In this document: positions 1 through 8,705 of the stretch, piece after piece
Numbering within the stretch: position 1 is the stretch's first letter
Layout of the letters: the number at the start of each line of letters is the position of its first letter
Assembly (NCBI RefSeq): GCF_020662345.1
Contig: NZ_VMOA01000002.1
Location: 145,725-209,724, forward strand
DNA length: 64,000 bases
Direction of reading: 5' to 3'
Source: Methylobacterium sp. W2
Lineage (GTDB): Bacteria; Pseudomonadota; Alphaproteobacteria; Rhizobiales; Beijerinckiaceae
Translations under genes and position numbers: made by a program
Notes under the pieces: generated by a model
Databases searched by the model: none
What the model was told of the DNA's origin: nothing
The model's input: the letters and a program-made list of their open reading frames with translations, nothing else

Positions 1-800
1 AAAAGGTTGCCCTTGTCACGGGTGCCGCAGGCGGCATCGGCCTCGCGGCCGCCGTCGCCTTGAGCCGGAGGGGCTTCCGCGTCTTCGGTACGAGCCGGAA
101 AGCGTCCCCCGGCGAGGTGCATCAAGGCATCGCCATGCTGCGCTGCGACGTCACCGACGACGCATCCGTGACGCAGGCGGTGGCGGAGGTCATCCGGCTT
201 GCCGGCCGGATCGACGTCCTCGTGAACAATGCGGGCCGCAGCCTCATCGGCGCCGCCGAGGAATCCTCCCTCGGCCAGGCTCAAGGCCTGTTCGACATCA
301 ACCTCTTCGGCATCGTCCGGACCACCAATGCCGTCCTGCCGATCATGCGCACGCAGGGTAGCGGCCGGATCGTCAACGTCAGTTCGGTGGCGGGCTTCCT
401 GCCGGGGCCGTACACGGCGCTCTACAGCGCGACCAAGCACGCCGTCGAAGGCTATTCGGAGTCTCTCGACCACGAGCTTCGTAGCTTCGGCATCCGCGTC
501 TCCCTCGTCGCACCCGCCTTCACCCGGACCGAGTTGGAGACCAACGCGGACAAGCCGGACCGGACCCTCAGCGTCTACGACACAGGTCGCCAGGCGATGA
601 TCGCGACCTGGCAAAACGGCATCGCCTCCGGAGATCCGGTAGAGGCCGTCGCCGAAAAGGTCGTCGCAGCCGCCACCGATCAGCAGCCGAGCATCCGCTA
701 CACGCCGGGCAAGACGGCCGGCCGGCTCCGGTTCATGCGGCGCTACGTTCCCGAAAAAGCCTTCGACAAGAGCTTCCGCAAGCAGATGGGCGTCGTCTGA
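1..800 (+). CDS. Short-chain dehydrogenase/reductase (5' partial)
   Basis: This is an NAD(P)-dependent oxidoreductase of the SDR family whose substrate is unknown. The reading frame is already open at base 3, so the true start lies before the window and about 265 residues are visible. The first visible residues carry the Rossmann motif TGAAGGIG. An NNAG motif follows, and then the catalytic Ser of NVSSVAG with the Tyr-x3-Lys pair in YSATK. The end near RKQMGVV is of normal length for the family. It heads a small same-strand group with a YciI-like protein and a second SDR, which suggests a shared detoxification or redox role. That grouping is inference only. Confidence 0.9.
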   Translation, partial: KVALVTGAAGGIGLAAAVALSRRGFRVFGTSRKASPGEVHQGIAMLRCDVTDDASVTQAVAEVIRLAGRIDVLVNNAGRSLIGAAEESSLGQAQGLFDINLFGIVRTTNAVLPIMRTQGSGRIVNVSSVAGFLPGPYTALYSATKHAVEGYSESLDHELRSFGIRVSLVAPAFTRTELETNADKPDRTLSVYDTGRQAMIATWQNGIASGDPVEAVAEKVVAAATDQQPSIRYTPGKTAGRLRFMRRYVPEKAFDKSFRKQMGVV

Positions 801-853
801 CACGAACCATCCTCGCCCAAGTCATGATCGAGCAACAGGAATTCGGTCCAGCC

Positions 854-1150
854 ATGAAATACTATCTCTGCAAGTACATCCCGCCGCGCTCCGACTTTCT
901 GGCGACGATGAGCGCCGACGAGAAGGACTGGATGGGTCGGCATGGCGCCTTCCTCGACGACCTGCTCGAACAGGGCACCATCGTCGCGCATGGTCCGGTC
1001 ATGGACCCGACTGGTCCATACGGGGTCTCGCTCTACCGGATCGCCGACGACCAGGACATCGCGGCGCTCACCTCGCAGGACCCCATCGTGCGGAACGGTG
1101 CCGGCCATTACGAGCACCATCCGATGCTGCACCTCAAGGCGCGGGGCTGA
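854..1150 (+). CDS. YciI-like (YCII-related domain) protein
   Basis: This small protein of about 98 residues has the YCII-related fold, a ferredoxin-like alpha/beta domain. Its members are mostly of unknown function, though some are dehalogenase- or muconolactone-isomerase-like. The visible pattern is a start MKYYLCKY, a conserved His in GRHGAFLDDL, a G-x-V-x2-P-T-G segment and a C-terminal HHPMLHL strand. An upstream in-frame ATG at 824 is possible. I prefer 854 because YciI proteins typically begin with this strand and an AGGAA lies upstream. It sits between two SDR genes on the same strand and may be co-transcribed with them. Confidence 0.8.
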   Translation: MKYYLCKYIPPRSDFLATMSADEKDWMGRHGAFLDDLLEQGTIVAHGPVMDPTGPYGVSLYRIADDQDIAALTSQDPIVRNGAGHYEHHPMLHLKARG

Positions 1151-1229
1151 CACCTCCACCGAACGACCGCCCGCACGCCATCGTGGCGAAAGCCGGTTCC
1201 GGCGGTCCAGGCTTCAAAGGGATACGTCC

Positions 1230-2003
1230 ATGACAACCTCGCTCGTCACCGGTGCATCGAGCGGCATCGGCACCGTCTACGCACGTCGCCTGGCCGCCCG
1301 GGGGCACGATCTCGTCCTCGTCGCCCGGGCGACCGACCGACTGAACACCCTCGCCGATGAATTGCGGGCCGCGTACGGCGTCGCCGTCGAGGTCATCACC
1401 GCTGACCTCGTCGACCCGGCGCAGCGCGAACCGGTGCTGGCGCGTCTGCGCTCGACCCCGGCCATCGACCTCCTGGTCAACAATGCCGGCGCGGGGTTGA
1501 TGGGAGGCTTCGTCGAGGCCGAGGCCGAAGCGATGCAGACGCTTCTGACCCTGAACGTCGTGGTCCCGACGTTGCTCGCCTCCGCCGTCATCGGCGGCAT
1601 GGTCGAACGAGGCACCGGCTCCATCGTCAACATCGCGTCCGTCCTGGCGTTGCTGCCCGAATACTCGCCCGGCATCTACGCGGCCACGAAATCCTACCTG
1701 TTGACGCTCTCGCAGAGCCTGGCGGCCGAAGTCTCCCCGCACGGCGTTTACGTGCAGGCGGTCTTGCCGGCCGCCACGCGCACCGAGATCTACGAACGTG
1801 CCGGCGGCACCATCGACGCGGTGCCGAACGTCATGGAGGTCGACGATCTCGTCGATGCGGCGTTGGTCGGGTTCGACCGCAAAGAGATGGTGACGATCCC
1901 GCCGGTTCCCGAGGCGGCGGCGTGGGACGCGTTCGAAGAGGCGCGGTTCGCCTTGGCGAAGGGGTTCAGCAACTCGGAGCCGGCGGCCCGATACCGTCCT
2001 TGA
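1230..2003 (+). CDS. Short-chain dehydrogenase/reductase
   Basis: A complete SDR of 257 residues. TGASSGIG (residues 7-14) binds the dinucleotide, NNAG follows near residue 86, and the catalytic Ser of NIASV plus Tyr-x3-Lys in YAATK are present. The start at 1230 is preceded by AAAGGG at a good distance. An open frame reaching back to 942 overlaps the YciI gene and is not needed. The C-terminal third (EVDDLVDAAL, VTIPPVP) resembles the group usually annotated as SDR NAD(P)-dependent oxidoreductase without a known substrate. It is a paralogue of the partial SDR at the window start rather than a close copy. Confidence 0.88.
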   Translation: MTTSLVTGASSGIGTVYARRLAARGHDLVLVARATDRLNTLADELRAAYGVAVEVITADLVDPAQREPVLARLRSTPAIDLLVNNAGAGLMGGFVEAEAEAMQTLLTLNVVVPTLLASAVIGGMVERGTGSIVNIASVLALLPEYSPGIYAATKSYLLTLSQSLAAEVSPHGVYVQAVLPAATRTEIYERAGGTIDAVPNVMEVDDLVDAALVGFDRKEMVTIPPVPEAAAWDAFEEARFALAKGFSNSEPAARYRP

Positions 2004-2480
2004 CGAGGGCGAGGACCGGCAACGGGCAACCAATGTCAAGCCAAGGTGTGGCGACCGCTTGATGCGTCACCGTCGAAGCGTAGCCTTGCCTTGCCTCGCG
2101 GACGCTTCGGTGTTCGACCTCAGCCCATTCGGCCGGCACGTCCCATGGGCCGAACAGTGCGCGGCCCAGATCCGCCCATCGAGACTCCCGACTCGAAGGG
2201 CTGGTCGGGTCCACGGGACGCGTGACGAATCCGCTGCGTTCCCGATCACGAAGACACTGCGTCGACATCCCCTTCGCGATATCCCGAGCTGGGAATCCCG
2301 GTTAACGGGTGTGGGACCGAGGTGTCGGTCACGCCCTCGCCGCGACACGCCAGCGTGGCGGTGAACTCGTCCGGAGCAAACGTGACGTACCTCATCGAGA
2401 CCCACCTCGAACGTGGCCGGCGAGACGCCGCCTTGCCGGAGCCGGGTACGCCCGTGGCGCGATGAGGCAGGGCGCGAGGA
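2004..2480. other. Intergenic region without a convincing gene
   Basis: No ORF here shows a recognisable family. On the minus strand a 49-codon frame at 2246-2395 (MRYVTFAPDEF...) has a GAGGTGGG-like ribosome site just upstream. It may be a small gene, but nothing else supports it. The right end must hold the signals for the glycosyltransferase gene at 2490. Confidence 0.4.
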
Positions 2481-2489
2481 ATGAGATCC

Positions 2490-3473
2490 ATGCGACGCTG
2501 TTTCGTCTGTGAGGCCGATAGCCTCGAGCCGACGGACCGGCACATCGTCCATGAGGATGGGCGACGGCGGGCGTTTCCCTTCGCCTGTGCCTCGTGCGGC
2601 GTGCTGATCGAGGCCGGGGCGGAGTCCGCCGCATGCTGGGCCGATCTCGCGCGAGGCTTGGCCGGACGCGCGTTCCGCCTCGACCCGCAAGCGCCCTACG
2701 GTCTCGACATCTACACCCTGCGCCTTGCCGCGACCCGGCTGCGCCGTGGCGTGCGGGCGGCGTGCGAGGCCGACCGGGCGGCACTGCTCCATCCGCATTC
2801 CGAACGGGCCGCCGCCGGAGACCTGTTCGATCTCGACGCCGCGCTGCCGGCAACGGTCTCGCTCGGCCTCCTCTGCCGGCCGCAGGATCTGGACGCCGTG
2901 CTGGCCCGCCTCCCCGCCCATGCGGCCTGGACCAGCGACGTGGCGATCCTCCTCGACGCTCCCGACAGCCCGCAGGTTTCCGCCGCCATCGCCGGCTATC
3001 CCCCCGGCGCCGTGCGGATCGCCGCCCGGCCCCTCGCCGGCGACTTCGCGGCCCAGCGCAACGCGCTGCAGGACCTGTCGCGCCGTGCCTGGATGCTCCA
3101 GCTCGACGCCGACGAGGAGTTGGCACCCGCCGTGGGTGAGCTGCTTCCGGCCCTGGCCGCCCTGGCCGAGGAGGGGGACGTCCTCTCCATCGGCCTGCCC
3201 CGGCGCAACCGCGTCGACGGGATCCTGTCGGATGTCTATCCGGACGTTCAGTACCGCCTGAATCGCGCGGATGTCCGCTTCGGGGGGCGTGTTCACGAGC
3301 GGCCCGATCTCGGCGGTGCGTGGCGGCGGGGCTTCATCGCCCTCTACGGCGCCATCGAGCACCGGCTCTCGCGCGCCCATGTGGAGGCGCGGTCCCGGCG
3401 CTACGAGGCGATGGATCCCGGCCGGGGGCGGCCGGAGGAGGAAACGGCACTGCTGCGCCCCTATCGGCCCTGA
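2490..3473 (+). CDS. Family 2-like glycosyltransferase with N-terminal zinc-ribbon-like motif
   Basis: A protein of about 327 residues. The N-terminus has CFVC and then CASCG, a CxxC...CxxC pattern that suggests a small zinc-binding knuckle, unusual for this class. The middle carries a nucleotide-sugar binding feature, LQLDADEEL (a DxD-type motif), after a stretch resembling the GT-A fold (AAQRNALQDLSRRAWMLQLDADEE). A second in-frame ATG lies at 2481, but GAGGA ends directly against it, so 2490 fits the ribosome site better. The 3' end overlaps the convergent glycosyltransferase gene by 13 bp. It belongs to the glycan block that follows. Donor and acceptor cannot be read from the sequence. 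Confidence 0.7.
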   Translation: MRRCFVCEADSLEPTDRHIVHEDGRRRAFPFACASCGVLIEAGAESAACWADLARGLAGRAFRLDPQAPYGLDIYTLRLAATRLRRGVRAACEADRAALLHPHSERAAAGDLFDLDAALPATVSLGLLCRPQDLDAVLARLPAHAAWTSDVAILLDAPDSPQVSAAIAGYPPGAVRIAARPLAGDFAAQRNALQDLSRRAWMLQLDADEELAPAVGELLPALAALAEEGDVLSIGLPRRNRVDGILSDVYPDVQYRLNRADVRFGGRVHERPDLGGAWRRGFIALYGAIEHRLSRAHVEARSRRYEAMDPGRGRPEEETALLRPYRP

Positions 3474-4663
3474 CGCGCTCCCGCGATGGCGCGTTCGTAG
3501 AGCGCCAGGGTCTCGGCTCCGAGCCGCGCCCGGTCGAAGGCACCGCTCGCCGCCAGGGCGCGGTCCCGCAGGCGCAGGCGCAGGACGGAATCCAGGAGCA
3601 GCGGCCGGATGGCGTCGGCCAGGGCCGCCCCGGTCGCCTCCTGCGCGAGAATGCCTGCGCCCGGCCCACCGATGAAGGCGCGGGCACTGGCATCCTCGGC
3701 GCAGGCCACCACCGGGCGGCCATGGGCCAGGGCTTCCTGATAGACGAGGCCGAAACTCTCGTAGCGCGAGGGGGCGAGCACCGCATGCGCTCGCCCATAG
3801 GCGGTCTCCAGGGCCACGGCGTCGATCCGGCCGAGGGCGCGCAGGCGCCGTCGCGCGACGGCGGGACAATCCGCCGGGAGGTCGGCTTCGGAGACGCCGA
3901 CGAGGGCGATCTCGAAGGCGGGAAGCGTTCCGGTCTCGCCTTCGGCACCGAGGATCGCGGCGGCCGCCAGCAGCAGATCGAACCCCTTGCGCGGCTCGGC
4001 CCGGCCGACGAACAGCAGGCGGACCGGGCCGTCCGTGGCCTCCGGGTAGGGCGCGGCGCGAGCGCGTTCCAGCATCTCCGGGGGCAGGCTCAGGCCGATC
4101 ACGGCGTGGGGCCGGCCGGGGCGGAGACCATAGAGCGCCGTCATCCGCATGGCGTGCTCGCCGGTGTTCGAGATCAGGCCGGCGCTCGCCCGGGCCTGCC
4201 GACGTTCGAGCCGGTCGGCGGCGAGACCGTCGAGGCGGTCGCGCAGGGAGGCGGCCGGTTCGCGCGAGAAGGCGGCGGGCGTCGAATTGCGGGTCACCAG
4301 GGGCGGGGCATCACCGCCTCCGAGGAGGGCGGCCGGCCCGTACCAGTTCGTGGCCTCGATGCAATCGAAGGGATTCCGGGCATGCGCCCGCAGCACCGCC
4401 CGGCGGAAGGCGATGGGCGCGGCGAGGTGCCCGGCCGATCCCCACAGGCGCAGCCGCGCGAGGGAGGAGGCCGGCGGGAGGCCGATCCCCTCGACCCCGA
4501 CGCCCGCATGGTCGCCGGACCCGGTACGGTCGAGGGTGAACACCGTGACAGTGATGCCGAGCGCGCTCAGGCTCTCGGCGATCTCGCGCGCGGCGGTGGA
4601 GAGCCCGCTCGGGGCGGGGGGATAGTCCCAGGCGAGGAGCGCCGTGCGCATGCACCCGCTCAC
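3461..4663 (-). CDS. Glycosyltransferase family 4
   Basis: A retaining GT-B glycosyltransferase of 400 residues. The N-terminal acceptor domain begins with LLAWDYPPAPSGLSTAAREI, the donor domain contains LLFVGRAEPRKGFDLLL, and the signature E-x7-E region is ESFGLVYQEALAHGRPVVA. The GTG start at 4663 overlaps the stop of the upstream gene (4-bp GTGA overlap), indicating translational coupling. An ATG at 4651 is an alternative and gives the more usual MRTALLAW start. It is the second gene of the leftward arm, after the GT4 at 4660-5700. The sugar transferred is unknown. Confidence 0.85.
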   Translation of the reverse strand: MSGCMRTALLAWDYPPAPSGLSTAAREIAESLSALGITVTVFTLDRTGSGDHAGVGVEGIGLPPASSLARLRLWGSAGHLAAPIAFRRAVLRAHARNPFDCIEATNWYGPAALLGGGDAPPLVTRNSTPAAFSREPAASLRDRLDGLAADRLERRQARASAGLISNTGEHAMRMTALYGLRPGRPHAVIGLSLPPEMLERARAAPYPEATDGPVRLLFVGRAEPRKGFDLLLAAAAILGAEGETGTLPAFEIALVGVSEADLPADCPAVARRRLRALGRIDAVALETAYGRAHAVLAPSRYESFGLVYQEALAHGRPVVACAEDASARAFIGGPGAGILAQEATGAALADAIRPLLLDSVLRLRLRDRALAASGAFDRARLGAETLALYERAIAGARQGR

Positions 4664-5700
4664 CGGCCGAGCAGACGCCGGTAGATCGCGAGGTAGTCGG
4701 CGGCCATGCGCTCGGCGGTGAAGCGCGCCTCGAAGCGGCGGCGCACCTGCGCCCGGTTGAGCTCGCCCACCCGCGCCAGGGCCGCCACCGCCTCGGCCTC
4801 GGAGGAGACGACGAAGCCCGTGACCCCGTCCTCGACGATCTCCGGCACGGAGCCGCGATTCCAGGCGATCACCGGGGTGCCGCAGGCCATGGCCTCGATC
4901 ATCACGAGGCCGAAGGGTTCGGGCCAGTCGATAGGGAACAGCAGGGCGCGGGCGCCGCCGAGGAGCCGGCCCTTGGCGCCGTCATCCACCGGGCCGACAT
5001 AGACGGCGTCGTCACCGAGCAGCGGGCGGACTGCCCGGTCGAAATAGTCCGGGTTTCCCACATCCACCGTCCCGGCGAGGCGGATCGGCAGGCCCGCCGC
5101 GCGGGCGACGCGGATGGCGACGTCGGGCCGCTTCTGGTCGGTCATCCGGCCGATGAAGGCGAGATGGCCCTCCGGCTCCGTCCGCAGGGCGTAACGGTTG
5201 CGAGCGATGCCGTGATGGACGATACCGGCGCGGTTCGCCGCCGGGATGCCGGCTTCCTGCGCCGCCGAGATCGCCGCCACGGGCAGGTCGGGGAAGCCGG
5301 CGAAGAACAGCGCCCGGTCGCGCTCGTCCACGCGCCAATGCACCGTCGTCAGGCTGCGGCATCGCCGCGCGCCGAGCACGGGGGCATGCGCGAACTCGCC
5401 GTGGCAATGGACGATGTCGAAATCGTCGAGGCGGCGGGCAAGCGCCTCCATCTGCAGGGCTTCTAGGGCGGCGGGCACCCCCGGAGCCACCCGGCCCTCA
5501 CGGGCCTCCAGGGCGGCGAGACTGAGGTGATCCCCGACCCTTGGTATATCTGTCACACTGTCCGCCGGGGCGAAGAGGATTATTTCCACCCCTAAGTTCC
5601 GCAGTGCTATGCTCAGATCATGGATGACGCGCTCCGTCCCGCCATGATGCGTCGGAGGGGTCGGAAAGATGTTGGGTGCAACCTGCGCAATACGGATCAC
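4660..5700 (-). CDS. Glycosyltransferase family 4
   Basis: A GT-B glycosyltransferase of about 346 residues. It opens with IRIAQVAPNIFPTPP and a GGTERVIHDL loop, which is typical of GT4 enzymes. The donor domain has HLAFIGRMTDQKRPDVAI and ends with the E-x7-E signature WPEPFGLVMIEAMACGTPVIA. No ATG is suitably placed. A GTG at 5700 gives the canonical start, and a GTG at 5736 would add 12 residues. The frame stays open much further because it runs antisense to the sucrose-phosphate synthase gene, and that extension is not coding. It is the first gene of the leftward arm, divergent from the gene at 5773. Confidence 0.85.
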   Translation of the reverse strand: MIRIAQVAPNIFPTPPTHHGGTERVIHDLSIALRNLGVEIILFAPADSVTDIPRVGDHLSLAALEAREGRVAPGVPAALEALQMEALARRLDDFDIVHCHGEFAHAPVLGARRCRSLTTVHWRVDERDRALFFAGFPDLPVAAISAAQEAGIPAANRAGIVHHGIARNRYALRTEPEGHLAFIGRMTDQKRPDVAIRVARAAGLPIRLAGTVDVGNPDYFDRAVRPLLGDDAVYVGPVDDGAKGRLLGGARALLFPIDWPEPFGLVMIEAMACGTPVIAWNRGSVPEIVEDGVTGFVVSSEAEAVAALARVGELNRAQVRRRFEARFTAERMAADYLAIYRRLLGR

Positions 5701-5772
5701 AGGTTGTTCTTGTGTTTTAGAAATAACATTTGACACTTTATCCGTATTCCATGTGACGGCACCCCGCCGCTG
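5701..5772. promoter_or_regulatory. Divergent promoter region of the glycan block
   Basis: This 72-bp gap separates two divergent genes and is clearly richer in A+T than its surroundings. It contains TTGACA at 5730-5735 on the plus strand, a good -35 match, but no convincing -10 hexamer at standard spacing. Neither flanking gene has a strong ribosome site here. Confidence 0.4.
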
Positions 5773-7827
5773 ATGTTCGTTCTTCACATCGCGCTTCAAG
5801 GATGTCTTCGCGGTGACGACGTCGCCTACGGCCTGACCGCCGATACGGGCGGCCATATCCGCTACTTGCTCGATCTCGTCCGGGCCTGTGCCCAGGACGC
5901 GGCCGCAGACCGGATCGTCATCGCCACCCGCCTGTTCGAGAGTGCGCTCGGGGCCGACTATGCCGTGCCCGAGGAAGCCGTATCGGACAAGGTGACGATC
6001 GTGCGACTCGCCAGCGCGTCGCCGGATTACCTGCCCAAGGAAGCGCTGCACGGGGAGGTGGCGAGCTTCTCCGAAGCCCTCGTCACCTGGATTGCCGCGC
6101 AGCCCGTGCGCCCCGCCATGATCCACGCGCATTACGCCGATGCTGCCGCCGTCGCCGCCCTGGTGGAGGATCGGCTCGGCATCCCCTTCGTGTTCACCGC
6201 GCATTCCCTCGGGCGGGTGAAGGCCCGCGCCATGGGCCGGCCGCCGACGGATACCCCGTCCCTGGCGCACCGGATCGCGGCCGAGGAGACGGCCCTGGCC
6301 CGCGCCGCCCTGGTCATCGCCTCCTCCCGCGACGAGGCCGAGGTGCAATACGCGACCTATGCCGCCTACGATCCCGGCCGCATCCGCGTCCTGCCGCCGG
6401 GCAGCGACCTGGCGCGCTTCCACGCGGCGCGTACCTGCCCGAGGGTCGACGCCTCCATCGACCGTTTCCTGCGCGAGCCCGGCAAGCCCGCGCTGCTCGC
6501 TCTCGCCCGGCCCGTGGCGAGAAAGAACCTCGCCGCCCTGGTCACCGCCTATGGCGAGAGCCCAGAGCTCCAGGCGCGCGCCAACCTCGTCCTCGTGGCC
6601 GGAACCCGCGACGACCTCGACGACCTCGACGGCGGCATGGCCGAGACCATGCGCGACCTCCTCGTGCTCATCGACCGCCACGATCTCTACGGGCGGGTGG
6701 CCTATCCGAAGACCCACCGCCCCGACGACGTGCCGGCCCTCTACGCCTATGCCCGCGAGCGCGGCGGGGTGTTCGTCAACCCGGCCCTCAACGAGCCCTT
6801 CGGCCTGACCCTGCTCGAGGCCTCCGCCGCCGGCCTGCCCCTGGTCGCCACCGATAGCGGCGGTCCCAACGACATCGTCGAGACCTGCGGCAACGGCCTC
6901 CTCGTCGATCCGCGTGATCCGGCCGAGATCGCGCGGGCCTGCCTGCGCATCCTCACCGAGCCCGGCCTGCGCGAACGCTACGTCGCCGGCGGCGAGCGGG
7001 CGGCGGCGGCCTACGATTGGGACCGGCATGCCGTGCGCTACCACGCCCTGCTGCGCGCCCTCGAGGCGGCCGAGGGGCCGTCGAGCCATCCGCGCCAGCT
7101 CCTGATCTGCGACATCGACAACACCCTGGTCGGATGCGACGCCGGCCTCACCGCGTTCCGGCTCTGGCGCAGCGAGCAGGAGGGCCTCGCCTTCGGCGTC
7201 GCCACCGGGCGGTCGTTCCACAGCGCCATGGCGATCCTGGAGCAGCAGGCGAGCCCGCGCCCCCAGGTGATGATCACGTCGGTGGGCTCGGAGATCTATC
7301 ATCTCGACGCCAACGGGGTGAGCTACACCGCCGACCGGGCGTGGCGGGACGTGGTGTCCCGTGGCTGGAGCCGGGAGGAGGTGCGGGCCGTGCTCGGGCA
7401 GGTTCCCGACCTCGTTCCGCAAGGCCCCCTGGAACAGCGCCCGCACAAGCTCAGCTATTTTGGCGACGCCGCCACCGCCCGGCGCGTGCGGGGCAGGCTC
7501 GACGCCTCGGGCCTCGCCGCCTCGATCATCCACAGCCACGGCCGCTACCTCGACGTGCTGCCGCCCGCGGCCTCGAAGGGGACGGCGGTCGATCACGTCC
7601 GCGCGCTGTACGGCCTCGCCGAAGGCAACGTGTTCGTAGCGGGCGATTCCGGCAACGACGTGGAGATGCTGCGGGTGCGGCGACAGGCGATCATCGTCGC
7701 CAACTTCTCCGACGACCTCGCCACCCATGCGGCGCTCGGCCATTCCTACGTCGCCCGCGCCTCGCATGCGCGCGGCGTCATCGAGGGCGTCGCGCATTTC
7801 CGGAAGACGCCCGTCCATGCCGGCTAG
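5773..7827 (+). CDS. sps: Sucrose-phosphate synthase fused to a HAD sucrose-phosphatase-like domain
   Basis: This bidomain protein of 684 residues is predicted to join UDP-glucose (or ADP-glucose) and fructose-6-phosphate to sucrose-6-phosphate and then dephosphorylate it. The GT4 half shows TADTGGHIRY (about 22-31), TAHSLGRVKA (about 142) and the signature NEPFGLTLLE (about 340). The C-terminal half is a HAD phosphatase with motif I DIDNTL (about 447), a TGRS motif II, a conserved Lys in HKLSYFGD, and motif IV GDSGNDVEML (about 623). All four HAD motifs are intact, unlike some cyanobacterial fusions in which this domain has degenerated. The last 11 bp overlap the next gene. Other GT4 substrates are possible, but the GG motif and the fusion strongly favour SPS. 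Confidence 0.87.
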   Translation: MFVLHIALQGCLRGDDVAYGLTADTGGHIRYLLDLVRACAQDAAADRIVIATRLFESALGADYAVPEEAVSDKVTIVRLASASPDYLPKEALHGEVASFSEALVTWIAAQPVRPAMIHAHYADAAAVAALVEDRLGIPFVFTAHSLGRVKARAMGRPPTDTPSLAHRIAAEETALARAALVIASSRDEAEVQYATYAAYDPGRIRVLPPGSDLARFHAARTCPRVDASIDRFLREPGKPALLALARPVARKNLAALVTAYGESPELQARANLVLVAGTRDDLDDLDGGMAETMRDLLVLIDRHDLYGRVAYPKTHRPDDVPALYAYARERGGVFVNPALNEPFGLTLLEASAAGLPLVATDSGGPNDIVETCGNGLLVDPRDPAEIARACLRILTEPGLRERYVAGGERAAAAYDWDRHAVRYHALLRALEAAEGPSSHPRQLLICDIDNTLVGCDAGLTAFRLWRSEQEGLAFGVATGRSFHSAMAILEQQASPRPQVMITSVGSEIYHLDANGVSYTADRAWRDVVSRGWSREEVRAVLGQVPDLVPQGPLEQRPHKLSYFGDAATARRVRGRLDASGLAASIIHSHGRYLDVLPPAASKGTAVDHVRALYGLAEGNVFVAGDSGNDVEMLRVRRQAIIVANFSDDLATHAALGHSYVARASHARGVIEGVAHFRKTPVHAG

Positions 7828-8689
7828 CACGGCCTCGGCGAGCGTTCTCACCCTGGTCCGCCACCGCGAGGAGCATCTGCGCAACCTGATGCGCGGGCTC
7901 GCCCGGCAGACGGTGGCGCCCCTGGAACTCGTGATCGCCTGGATGCAGCCGGAGACGGCCCCAGACTTGCCGGATCCCGGCTGTCCCGTCCGCCACCTGC
8001 ACGTGCCGGGGGAGCCGATGCCGCTGGCCGCCGCCCGCAACCGCGCCGCCGAGGCGGCGGAGGGCGAGCGCCTGATCTTCCTCGACGTGGATTGCATCCC
8101 CGGGCCGGGGCTGGTCGCGGCCTATGCCGGAGCCGAAGCCGAGGCGCTGCTGCTCGGCGAGGTGCTCTACCTGCCCGAGGGCGCCGTGGGGCCTCACCTC
8201 GATTGCGAAGCCCTCGACCGTGCCGGGCGGGTGCATCCGGCCAAGCCCCCGATCCCGGAGACCGGCCTGCGCCCGGAGCCGGAGGCGCGGGAGCTCTGGG
8301 GCCTGTCCTTCGCCCTTCCGGCCTCCGCCTACCGCAGCGTCGGCGGCATGGACGAGGGCTTCTCGGGCTATGGCGGCGAGGAAACCGATTTCGCCGTGCG
8401 CCTCGCGGCCTCCGGCCTGCCGACCTTCTGGATCGGGGGGGCGCGGGCCTACCACCAGCATCACCCGGTCCACGTGCCGCCCCTGCCGCATTTCGACTCG
8501 ATCCTGCGCAACGCCAGCCGCTTCCATGCCCGGCACGGCACCTGGTGCATGGAATACTGGCTCGGCCAGTTCCGCGAGGCCGGCCTCATCGCCTGGGACG
8601 CGCAGGCCACCGCCATCCGGCGCCTGCGCGCTCCCGACCCCGCCGAGATCGCCGCCGCCCGGCAGCCCGGCACGCGCCTGTTCTCCTGA
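7817..8689 (+). CDS. Glycosyltransferase family 2 (galactosyltransferase-C-like)
   Basis: A GT-A glycosyltransferase of 290 residues. It shows AAARNRAAE followed by the metal/nucleotide motif FLDVDCIP, then GGMDEGFSGYGGEETDF, which resembles the C-terminal domain of family 7 galactosyltransferases. A His-rich tail (YHQHHPVHVPP) follows. The ATG at 7817 overlaps the 3' end of the SPS gene by 11 bp, so the two are translationally linked. It is clearly paralogous to the gene at 9848-10801, sharing the same motif order and tail. It is predicted to extend a glycan made from the product of the block. Acceptor unknown. Confidence 0.85.
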   Translation: MPASTASASVLTLVRHREEHLRNLMRGLARQTVAPLELVIAWMQPETAPDLPDPGCPVRHLHVPGEPMPLAAARNRAAEAAEGERLIFLDVDCIPGPGLVAAYAGAEAEALLLGEVLYLPEGAVGPHLDCEALDRAGRVHPAKPPIPETGLRPEPEARELWGLSFALPASAYRSVGGMDEGFSGYGGEETDFAVRLAASGLPTFWIGGARAYHQHHPVHVPPLPHFDSILRNASRFHARHGTWCMEYWLGQFREAGLIAWDAQATAIRRLRAPDPAEIAAARQPGTRLFS

Positions 8690-8705
8690 ACCCATCCTGA
8701 GCCCC

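Noticed and set aside
5701..8097. Minus-strand open frame continuing upstream of the GT4 gene across the SPS gene
   Set aside because: It is antisense to a protein with complete SPS and HAD motifs; high G+C keeps the opposite frame open. Only 4660-5700 shows GT4 sequence.
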